DNA of 64,000 nt from Asterella californica (Eukaryota; Streptophyta; Marchantiopsida; Marchantiales; Aytoniaceae). Each line of letters begins with the position of its first letter. The first letter of the stretch is position 1. Positions 55,906 to 64,000 of the stretch are shown here, piece by piece. The stretch lies in the NCBI GenBank assembly GCA_036924285.1, contig JAYKYS010000004.1:25266001-25330000 (forward strand), written 5' to 3'. A program made the position numbers and the translations under genes. Under the pieces are notes generated by a model that worked only from the letters and a program-made list of their open reading frames with translations, was not told where the DNA came from and did no database searches.

Positions 55906-56470
55906 AACGCTTCACTCGTGAGAATTAATCGAGTTGCTGGATTTCCCATAGCTCTTCTTGCTCGTACCGTCATACGCGTTCGATGCTTCAAGCTCATCTC
56001 TCTGTCCAAGCTTCTTGTCGATGCTCTTCCCTGGTGAGCCTCTGTCTATAATTAGCCTGTAGCCTTGAGTGACAGGCCTGTGCTGTGTGGACACTTTAGA
56101 GTCCTAGGATCTTTGATCAGTTGTGAAGTTTGAACGAAGCCATCAGGATTCAGAAGGAATGCGGAGTACAGTAGCTGGTTAGATCTTCAAGTCCCTCGGT
56201 CGATAGACAGACACTCGTACGTCAAAAGCTGAGCTCATACCGTCTGCCATGAGGCGCGCGACGTGAACGGCTTAATAAAGAATCATGTGCAGAAATGCAG
56301 TGACCGGATACACACACAGCCATGAAGTGTTGGAGTTGAATGATTCTTGTCGCAGTTGGAATAGCATAGTGCACATGGAGTATTGGGTCACCATAGTACC
56401 ACTTCAAATCGCGCATAGGAACCGTGAGTTGCTTTCTCCAAGAATCAACACGAAGTGTTGTTGGAAGAAA
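55906..56470. other. intergenic spacer
   Basis: No gene or repeat is recognised between the MITE and the gypsy remnant. Confidence 0.4.
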
Positions 56471-57630
56471 AAGAAGGTGAGATTCAGACGATGCAAGGGA
56501 AAAAACTTTTTCAAAAAGACAGATTCGAGGAGAGAAAGTTCGCTAAGAGCTTCGGGATGCGAGAGCTCAAGATCTACCGGTGGATGATGTTCCATCTTCA
56601 TCGAAAAAGAAAGCAAAGGAGTCACATGAGGATAAAGATAAACCAGCTGCATACAAACTGCAATCTGATATTGAAGCTGCAATAGACTTGAAGGGCGTCT
56701 TGGAAGATCGTATTCTAAATGCGAAGATGGAGTTTATCTTGAGGGGGTTTTGGACATTGCGAAGCGTGAGTTTCATGGTGTCATCATCGACATCATCAAA
56801 TGAAAGCGATAGATTACGAGTGAGACTGCTTTATTGTATGCTTTAGATACTAAGATATCAATGGATAAGGAGAAAGAACTTGCAAAGTGCAATGTACATT
56901 CTTCAGAAGAAGAAAGAGATCTAAAGCGTCGGGTACATCTTGACGATTAAGAGGAGGATGGGAAGCAAAGCTCAAGTCATTACAGTCACAGCCACTGGGC
57001 AAGAGGACGAGGTGGTCTATCGACACAGAACATGGGCGGGTCATAAGGACAGCTAACAACACAAGAGAGATCTGTATGGAGCTTGTCCAGATGTTAGAGT
57101 GCGGATAGATGATGTTGTTATCGAGCAAAACTTCTTTGTTCAGGAAGCAACGTCGTACTCGCTCATCCTTAGACAATCTTCCACCATAGCAACTCGAATA
57201 GAGACGAAGGTGCTAGACGACGGATCTGCTTATGCTAGGATCCGGCTACCACTATAGAGCAGATTGTAGTGGTGCGTACGAGAAGATACTCTCGCATGAA
57301 GGAGAAAATGCCTTCTGTACAGAGTTTGTCGAGTTTTCAGAGTGATATTGTTGTTTACAATAAGGTTGAAGCACTGAGAAGAAAAGAACAAAAACATTTG
57401 CATGAGGTTGAGTTGATGTTGAGAGAATTGGGTGAGCTAGAAGGAGATGAGTGGATTTCTGGTGTTTATGAGGAGGATGGATTAGAGGATCCTTTGCGAG
57501 AGATGGGAGGATACGGATAAGATTGTGCAGATTCATTCAAGGGAGGTCTATTCAGTGATTGATTTATTTCGAGCACTTGAGGTTCAAGTTGAGACGAAGT
57601 ACAAGATAGTGGATAAGAAGATAAAGTCAG

Positions 57631-58440
57631 TTGTTGATCATTTGCTTGATGACTAACCAACAGATGGGTCGAGCTTCAAGAGGGAAGAGTTTGAGATATC
57701 TTACAATGATAGGACATAAGTTCACGGACAAGACTCTTGAAGAACTGAAGATTGGATCTGATAGGTCTCTTCTGTCAGACCACAAGAAGTGCTTCAAGGA
57801 GATGCTTTCACGACATGAGAAATCATTTGCATTTGAACCACATGAATTTGGGTGTGTAGACCCATACGATGTTACCCCGATGGTTATCTTCATAGTACCG
57901 CATGTGCCGTGGAACCTAAGATCAATTCCAATGTCGCGAGCTCACTTGCCTAAATTGGTGAAGTTGCTGAAGGAGAAGATGCGGATGAAGATCTTGGAGC
58001 CGTCATTTGCATCGTATTCAAGCAGATGGTTTACGGTGTCAACGAAGAATGGATCGTTGTGATTCATCCAAGACATGCACCCGGTGAACACAGTAACAAT
58101 CAGAAATGTTGAGATAGGATCGATTGTGGATGAGTTTGCTGAGATGTTTGCAGGAAGAGCGATTTACTCAATTGGAGATCTTTACTCATAATATGATCAA
58201 TTTCAACTAGCAGGGGAGAGCAGAAGCTCTACGACAATAAGGACATCTTCGAGGTTGATTAGGATGTGTAGTTTACCACAGAGAGCTACCAACTCGGTAG
58301 CACATATGATGAACGGGATGAACAAACTTCTAAGAGACTTTATCTCTGAGAAGACGATGTCATTCTTGGATGACATTCCCATCAAAGGATGTATGGAAGA
58401 TGAGAAGAATGAAGCATTAGATCAGAGGAGGTGTTGGTGA
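57631..58440 (+). pseudogene. gypsy reverse transcriptase remnant
   Basis: The frame 57631-58062 gives the fingers region (VTPMVIFIVPHVPWNLRSIP, RAHLPKLVKLLKEKMRMKIL, SSRWFTVSTKNGSL). Further frames give FAGRAIYS-like and YDQFQLAG segments, then MCSLPQRATNSVAHMMNGMN and the catalytic FLDD (58363-58374, intact), followed by DIPIKGC. At least three frame breaks and stops were seen. The enzyme would copy element RNA into DNA, but this copy cannot be translated whole. Confidence 0.85.
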
Positions 58441-58506
58441 TACATCGTCAATCACATTGTAGATCGTGAGAAGATCTTATCTTGACTTGAGGAAGTTTGT
58501 CTCACG

Positions 58507-59380
58507 TTGTCAGATGCAAAATTTACCTTTGGGTTTAGAGAAGTTCTGATCATTGATCATTTGTGTGAATCGTTTGGTCGGAAGCCAGACCCGAGCAAAG
58601 TGAATGCGATTGAGCGGATGAAGGATGGTTGCAACTCCTTAACAGAAGTGAGAAGATTCTTGGGTGCATGTGTATTCTATCGCATTTGGATTCTTCAATA
58701 TGCGCATGTGGCGGATCCATTATACAGACTGTTGCACAAAGGTCACAAGTCAAATGAAAAGAAGAGCATACTGAAGCAGTACGGAAGCTGAAGTCCTTAC
58801 TGTCATCTCCTCGAGTTTTGAAAAAGATTTAGAGAGACAACAGTGCTAGGTTGGTGGTTCTTATTGTAGATACAAGCCCGGTTGCATTTGGATGGATGGT
58901 AGGATAGAATGATGAGGATGGAGATCGATTTGTGGTTAGGTTCGGAACGAAAGTGTTAAGTGCTCACCAACGTGTATACTCGCAAGTGAAAAGAGAACTA
59001 TTGGGTATTGTTTCAACCATGAAGACCGAGAAAGAGACTTGATTGGAGCATCCGTGGTGGTTGAAACTGATTGTCTGCCGTTATTAAGGACGATCATGAA
59101 CTGTATGACTCTCGATATTATGATGTTATGATAGATCACATATATCAAGTTGTTGAATTTGGAGTTTAGACGTATTGCAAGGAACGGTAATCTGATGACA
59201 GATATGTTATCTCGAGCTCGGTACGACTGGGAGGATGAAATGGTTGAAGATACTGTAAAGTTCTATTCGATTGCACACACCGGAAGAGAAGATGAATTAT
59301 TTGTTGAAGGGTTGTATGATGATGAATTGCTTGATTTGGGAGATACCTTAGTACGTTGGTCAAGTAATCAGGTTGGATGA
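58507..59380 (+). pseudogene. gypsy RT connection and RNase H remnant
   Basis: The frame 58507-58791 carries TFGFREVLIIDHLC and TEVRRFLGACVFYRIWI, the RT tail. RNase H-like sequence follows (VVLIVDTSPVAFGWMVG near 58855), ending in the conserved NLMTDMLSRARY near 59190. Frameshifts lie between these parts. Confidence 0.75.
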
Positions 59381-59475
59381 ACGAGAAGTTTCGGAGAGTT
59401 CGACAGAAGATCCACAACTTCATGTTGCAAAATGAGTTTCTTTAAAAGCTGCCAAAGCAGAAGGGTGAGATACCG

Positions 59476-59883
59476 CTACGTGTGATTAGCGACAAAGAAG
59501 ATCAACAGAAGTTGCTTAGAGCATTTCATGAGAGTCTTTGGGCTAGACATCGAAATATTGGGGTCACTTTTACGAAGATGGAAGAGAGATATTGGTGAAA
59601 AAATATGTACAAAGATGTCATATTTTTTGTGGAGTCTTGTTTGACATATCAGATGTATTTGAACATCCGACATCGAGACGGATTATGCTCAACTTATTCG
59701 TTGACAATTGACTTCAAGTGGGTCGTAGACTTTGTGATTATGCTAGTTGGGTTGTGGCAGATGATGTATTTGATACTTGCTCGAGAAGATCTTTCAAATC
59801 AGGTTGAGGGTATGACACTTTGGACAAAGACAAGATGGAGATGGAACACGATCTCTATAGGGATGATTAGGATGAGCATGTGG
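59476..59883 (+). pseudogene. gypsy integrase N-terminal part, truncated
   Basis: The HHCC zinc region reads AFHESLWARHRNIGVTF then CLTYQM, in which the second Cys has become Tyr. The core starts with FKWVVDFVIMLVGLWQM and LAREDLSNQVEG, which supply the first two Asp positions. The sequence stops at the LTR fragment starting at 59884, before the catalytic Glu. Confidence 0.75.
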
Positions 59884-60271
59884 AGGTCGCAGTACAAGTT
59901 AACCTCTTAATATGCCTCCTTACGTCAATCACAAATCACAGTACGTGAAGTTTTCTCCAGATTATCATCAAGCAGCCCCTTGTACCCTTAGTATAGCACC
60001 TAGAACCGCAAATACGCAGTCAGCATCGATAAGCCAATGCTTAGCTTGATTTTCTCATCTTTTGAATCTCATAACGTCACCATTAAGCGTCCAAATGAAA
60101 CAAATGAAGTGCATTTGAGAACCTAACAATGAGCTCTACAACTTGATGTAATGAAAGTAGAGATCTGAAATAGATCAAAAAGTCATTATTTCTCTCCATG
60201 AGCATTTCTGGAGCAAAAATATAGAACCTCAAAATATGATTTTTAAGCAAGATCCGGTCCATGACGTGACA
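59884..60271 (-). repeat. truncated LTR (5' part) of the 6-17 kb LTR family, minus strand
   Basis: Read on the minus strand it starts TGTCACGTCATGGACCGG at 60271 and follows the first ~650 bases of the LTR at 6419 with deletions (one subrepeat unit only), ending at TGCGACCT. It separates the gypsy pol remnant from the chromovirus-like fragment. Confidence 0.75.
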
Positions 60272-61845
60272 ATGGAGACTCTTGATAATTTCAAAAGAGG
60301 TTTAAAAAAACGAATCCGACAAGAGATATGATGCAATATCGACGCACGGTTGAGGTCATTGCTTATGTTCAAAGAATTACTCGAGCATTAAAAGGAGGAA
60401 AAGTGATGATTCCACAAAATCATCAAAATCAATACAAAACACTGTACGCAAACAGATCCATGCTTATGAAGTTGGGCAACATTCGTTATCAACCACGACA
60501 GTTTCAAGAGAGAGATCATCGAAGTCAATCAGATGAAAGATGTCAAGGAGCTCGTAGAAGAGAAGGTGTCAAAAATGCCACGCTTCAACCAAAACGACAT
60601 TGATGTTATAACTATGGACGATGTGATCAAATGGACAGATCGAGAAGATCAAGTCTTTATCCCGAAAAGTAGAACTTACTTTAGGTAGATATCAAGAAGA
60701 GATTAAGTGACGAGTAGTCAAATTAGCTCGTTATGATGTCATACTAGGTATGTTGTGGATGGAGCAGTACAATCTTAAAGAAGATTGGCGAAGAAGAAGG
60801 ATGAAAACCAAACAATGAAAAATCTTCAGAAATAGAGTGAGATATCAAAGATACAATTTGTCTTTGTATGTCATAGGTACGAGTGCTATACACACTAGCG
60901 ATATCTTTTTTTTTATTTAATAAGAGAGGTCTTGAGTGCACAACTCGATGAATAGATTTCAGAAAGCTTGAGAGATGTGATAATGGAACATGTGGATGTC
61001 TTTCTTGATGATCTTCTTCCAGGGCTACCACCAAAACGACGAATTGATCACAAAATCAAGATGATTCCAAAGAGCACATCTCTTTGTAAAGCTCCATACA
61101 TACTAGCATCACATGAATTAGAAGAATGCAAGGCACAAATTGAGGAGATGTTGCAGAAAGGGTTTATATAGCCCAGTGTGTCATCATATGGAGCTCCAAT
61201 CTTTTTTGCAAAGAAAAAATTAACAGTCTATGGATGTGCATCGATTATCAAATGCTCAATCAACAAACAATGAAGAATAAGTACCCATTACCTCGACTAG
61301 ATGACTTGTTTTACCAACTCGAAGGAGCAAAGTACTTCATCAAACTAGACTTACGGAACGATTATAACCAGATCCAGATTATGGATGAAGATGTAGAGAA
61401 CTATCATTCGAACAAGTTATGATCACTTCGAATACTTAGTGATGTCATTCGGTCTCACAAATGCACAAGCCACCTTCATGGATCTAATGAATGACTTATT
61501 CCGTCCTTACTTAGATAGACCAATCATTGTGTTTCTTGGTGACATTCTGGTCTGTAGCAACACTATGAAGGAACATATGCAGCATTTGAGAGAGTCCTCC
61601 AAGTACTCCGCAATAATAAATTGTACGTCTAAATTTCAAAGTGTGAATTTGGCAAGACAAAAGTGGATTACTTAAGACACATAGTGAGTGCAGAAGGTAT
61701 ACAAGTCATGGCAGATAAGATAGCAATCATTCAACATTGGAAAGCACTAGAAGATCAAACTCAACTTAAGAGCTTCTTGGGATTGATAGGATTCTATCGT
61801 AGATTTGTTAAGAATTTTTGACATAAGGAAAGAAATTTGGAATGC
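60272..61845 (+). mobile_element. chromovirus-like gypsy fragment: gag end, protease, reverse transcriptase
   Basis: The fragment begins in the gag C-terminal part (LDNFKRGLKKRIRQEI). It continues with a protease segment (ARYDVILGMLWMEQYN in broken frame, about 60730-60775) and RT: LPPKRRIDHKIKMIP, CIDYQMLNQQTMKNKYPLPR (61237-61296), [34 protein letters not shown], then FLGDIL (61532-61543) where the catalytic motif should be FLDD. It ends at FLGLIGFYRRFVKNF near 61820. Stops at 61171 and elsewhere break it. Its RT differs clearly from that of the neighbouring gypsy remnant, so it is a different lineage. Confidence 0.85.
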
Positions 61846-61852
61846 TTCAGTG

Positions 61853-61908
61853 ACTTGCGAAGGAGAGTTGGACTGTCTGGACCGTTCCAAAGTCTAAAGT
61901 TGTTGTCC
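61853..61908 (+). repeat. short LTR piece in inverted orientation
   Basis: GAAGGAGAGTTGGACTGTCTGG and the following bases match the LTR at about 7325-7382 in plus orientation, whereas the adjoining LTR fragment (61909-62310) is minus. The junction is therefore an inversion inside one LTR. Confidence 0.65.
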
Positions 61909-62310
61909 TTGAACCTCCCAATCTCTCGAAACGTTCATCGACAGATCGTAGATACAAGCTAATCGCTTAAGCGCCCCCTTACGTAAATCACAGTACGTGA
62001 AGTTTTCTCCAGATTCTCAAACAGTCCTCTTGTGCCCCTAGTATAGCGCCAAGAACCGCAAATATCAGTAAACATCGATAAGATAGGGCTTAGCTTGATT
62101 TTCTCATCTTTCGAACCTCATAACGTCATCATTAAACATCCAAATGAAGCACCTTTGAGAACCTAACAACAAGCTCTATCTCTTGGTGCAATGAAAGTGG
62201 AGATCCGAGATAAATCAAAAAGTCATTATTTCCCTCCACGAGCTTCTTTGACCAAAAATATAAAACTCCAAAATGTGATATTCAAATAAGAGTCAATCCA
62301 TGACGCGACA
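61909..62310 (-). repeat. truncated 3' LTR of the minus-strand gag-integrase element
   Basis: On the minus strand it starts TGTCGCGTCATGGATTG at 62310, directly after a polypurine tract, and follows the first part of the 6-17 kb family LTR with deletions. It ends near 61909 at the inverted piece. Confidence 0.8.
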
Positions 62311-62326
62311 TCCACTCCCTCTTAAC
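62311..62326 (-). promoter_or_regulatory. polypurine tract of the minus-strand element
   Basis: The minus strand reads AAGAGGGAGTGGA immediately before the LTR start, homologous to the tract at 15537-15551. Confidence 0.7.
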
Positions 62327-62406
62327 ATGTGCATCCTCCGATATACACCAATACCAACCAAGGAGTGGACCGGCATGCCCATCGTATTGTCATCTTACTT
62401 CTCATC

Positions 62407-63326
62407 TTAGTCAACCTCATCCTCAAGCTTGCAACTTGATCGTCCTCTTGAAGTTGCAACCCTACTATGATTTTCTCTGGATCCGTGCTCATCGACTTCA
62501 TCTTTAAGCTCTTTTGCATAATCCTCATTCTCGAACTGAAACTCTGTCAAGATATTTGCTAGATCGACCTCCTCATCTCTCTTTTTTAAAATCTTGACAC
62601 GTTTATTTGACAGTGGTATCTTCAAGCTCGTTTCGTCCAACTCTTGTAGGGTGTATGTCGTATTGTCGTGAACCTTCTTCATCACATATGGATCAAATCA
62701 CCGCTTGGAGAACTTCCTGTAGTGCACTATGTTGGTTATCTAGACTATTGCTGTAGACTAATGTTCAGTCACTTTCTTTGATTTCCCTAGGCTTTAGACA
62801 ATGTTGCTGGTCAAATCTGACTTTATTCTTCAACTGTGTGTCTCGGAGTCTATTCAAAGCAACTTGGATATCCTCATGTCTCTTCTCTAACGCCTAATCC
62901 AAATAGCAAGAAGTAATTCTTTTGTCAGATTGTCCTCCCTAGGTAGCACACTCCATGTCAGAACGTGCTCTTCAGTCGACATGATATGTTGCTAACCTGT
63001 CATGAGCTCCACTAGCATGTAACTCGTTACCGAGCTATGAGTTGTTCGATCTACCACAACGCAAACGGTAAGAGTCGAGGTCACTCACATGTCTTTTCGT
63101 TGCAAGTCTTCACCAAAGCTTTCACAATGGACGGATGATCGCGTTCGCTCTTAGCATTCTTTTTGGAGTTGTAGGTAGTTGTTTATGACAACTTCACCCC
63201 ACACCTTGCAAAGAATTCATGAGCATCATGTGCATCTAGCTCTCCTCGATCTGCAGGGATATTTCTCACACATCCATATCGACAAACAACCTTTTCCAAG
63301 ATAAATTTACATACCCCTTCAGTAAG
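62407..63326 (-). pseudogene. integrase remnant of the minus-strand gypsy element
   Basis: The minus strand gives CKFILEKVVCRYGC, ADRGELDAHDAHEFFARCGV, TTTYNSKKNAKSERDHPSIV (the catalytic Glu region), later PRLLPFALW, and the C-terminal KKVHDNTTYTLQELDETSLK and KRVKILKKRDEEVDL. Many stops break it. It supplies the integrase part that the plus-strand pol remnant at 59.5 kb lacks, though the two may be separate subfamilies. Confidence 0.75.
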
Positions 63327-64000
63327 CACCATAGCTTGTAGCTTCGATAGCTACAACTGCGTGTGTTGCAAAGACTGCAATCATTTGCTAACTTCTTCAT
63401 CCCTCCTTTACCAACATTGGTTTGAAGAAGAGTACCTGTACTTGAATGTAATCTTTTCATCCTCCTAAGCAATAACTTCTCGTTGCAAAGACTCTATAAA
63501 GTCCATGCATTCCTCTTGTTGATGATCAGTACCATCGCACCACATGCATTGATGTGCCCGAGCTGGTTTGGGTACAAGCTCCATCTCAATAGACGATCTC
63601 TTATCCTCCAACCTAGTAACCTTAACTTTCAGCTCTTGCATCTTTTGTCGCAGGTCTTCGATGGTTGGAACCTCCTTCGCTACGATCACAACTGGAGGTT
63701 GAATCTCAAATACTATCCAAACTGGTGTGGTAGTCAGCGATATAGGTGTCAACCTTGTAATCTTTTCTCATGTATGTCTCAATTTGACAAGAAGTTCAAC
63801 CACTTCATGCATAACCTCTCAATTTCTTGTCAATCCTTCTTCTTCCTCCCATCCTCTAGGAGTAATTCCAACTGTTCTTGCCATATCTCATCCGCAGCTT
63901 GAAGAAGCAACTCTATCTTATAGGTCTCCAAGGTTAACTTCTCCACCCGAGATAGTTGAGAGAATCGTCTCTCAAACTTCTTCAACAGCTCTGTAGGCTG
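63327..64000 (-). pseudogene. gag of the minus-strand gypsy element (runs off the right edge)
   Basis: The frame 63752-63465 carries TIEDLRQKMQELKVKVTRLE and the zinc knuckle CMWCDGTDHQQEEC (63507-63548), near-identical to the knuckle at 14099-14140. Upstream gag (LQPTELL-like, FSQLSRVEK-like segments) lies at about 63850-64000 in a shifted frame. The sequence leaves gag homology at about 63326 and enters integrase. Confidence 0.78.

Larger units (their letters stand above)
56471..59883 (+). mobile_element. gypsy-type pol remnant, plus strand, heavily mutated
   Basis: Domain order is pre-protease segment (YKLQSDIEAAIDLKGVLEDR, about 56655), protease C-terminal part (DVVIEQNFFVQEATSYS, about 57105), reverse transcriptase (57630-58440), RNase H (58500-59200) and integrase start (59500-59880). 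No LTR of its own was found, and the right side is cut by an LTR fragment. Stops and frameshifts occur throughout. The protease active-site stretch appears deleted. The pre-protease segment matches that of the gag-only element at 14.6 kb. Confidence 0.85.
62311..64000 (-). mobile_element. internally deleted gypsy element: gag joined to integrase, minus strand
   Basis: Reading from 64000 downward the minus strand has gag, then jumps at about 63326 into the integrase catalytic and C-terminal region, then the polypurine tract (62311-62326) and the 3' LTR. Protease, RT and RNase H are missing. The element continues beyond the right edge. Gag, tract and LTR are the same family as the element at 11-17.5 kb. 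Confidence 0.8.

Noticed and set aside
1..64000. CRISPR arrays, bacterial operons, rRNA genes
   Set aside because: No regularly spaced short direct repeats, ribosome-binding sites or rRNA sequence were seen; the window is eukaryotic nuclear DNA.

Overview
This is nuclear DNA from a land plant, most likely a bryophyte (moss or liverwort). The window has three intact plant-type genes with GT-AG introns or plant-specific families, long non-coding spacers, and a large load of nested, decayed transposable elements. The bryophyte call rests on remembered resemblance of the Ty3/gypsy proteins and the retained DNMT3-like domain to bryophyte sequences; it is an inference and I cannot name the species.

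Layout. (1) 1-5 kb: a mitochondrial NAD-dependent isocitrate dehydrogenase regulatory subunit in four exons (+). (2) 6.3-18 kb: a nested retrotransposon complex. The oldest layer is a minus-strand gypsy-like element with two gag zinc knuckles, a retropepsin and a DNMT3-like cytosine-5 DNA methyltransferase domain. A solo LTR (6419-8468, TSD ACGT) split the methyltransferase region, and a complete two-LTR, gag-only element (11004-17564, TSD CCGG) split its gag. Removing the second insertion restores the gag frame exactly. (3) 20.6-24 kb: an aldo-keto reductase in five exons (+) with all four catalytic residues. (4) 29.5-31.1 kb: a single-exon plant SMI1/KNR4-like protein of 552 aa (+). (5) 33-38 kb: small palindromes and two adjacent MITEs that share a TAA target. 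(6) 38.9-43.7 kb: a minus-strand Ty1/copia element with both LTRs, an initiator-tRNA-Met primer site and a broken polyprotein, next to a further MITE copy. (7) 50-52.5 kb: an intron-containing, Kolobok-like DDE transposase gene with one in-frame stop. (8) 53.6-55.3 kb: a minus-strand unit with TATA box, telo-box, a long leader containing ~63-bp repeats, and a small ORF of unknown function. (9) 55.5 kb: a TA-flanked MITE. (10) 56.5-64 kb: a second retrotransposon graveyard: a plus-strand gypsy pol remnant, a chromovirus-like gag-RT fragment, two truncated LTRs of the 6-17 kb family, and a minus-strand element with gag fused to integrase by internal deletion.

How parts relate. The three host genes look functionally independent: TCA cycle, carbonyl or sugar-phosphate reduction, and a regulatory-type SMI1 protein. 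The gag-only element at 11-17.5 kb shares LTRs, polypurine tract and gag with the integrase-bearing copy at 62-64 kb, and its pre-protease segment with the pol remnant at 56-60 kb. It therefore looks like a non-autonomous derivative of a pol-bearing family. The most unusual content is the retrotransposon-borne DNA methyltransferase (8.47-9.2 kb, minus) and the Kolobok-like transposase (50-52.5 kb).
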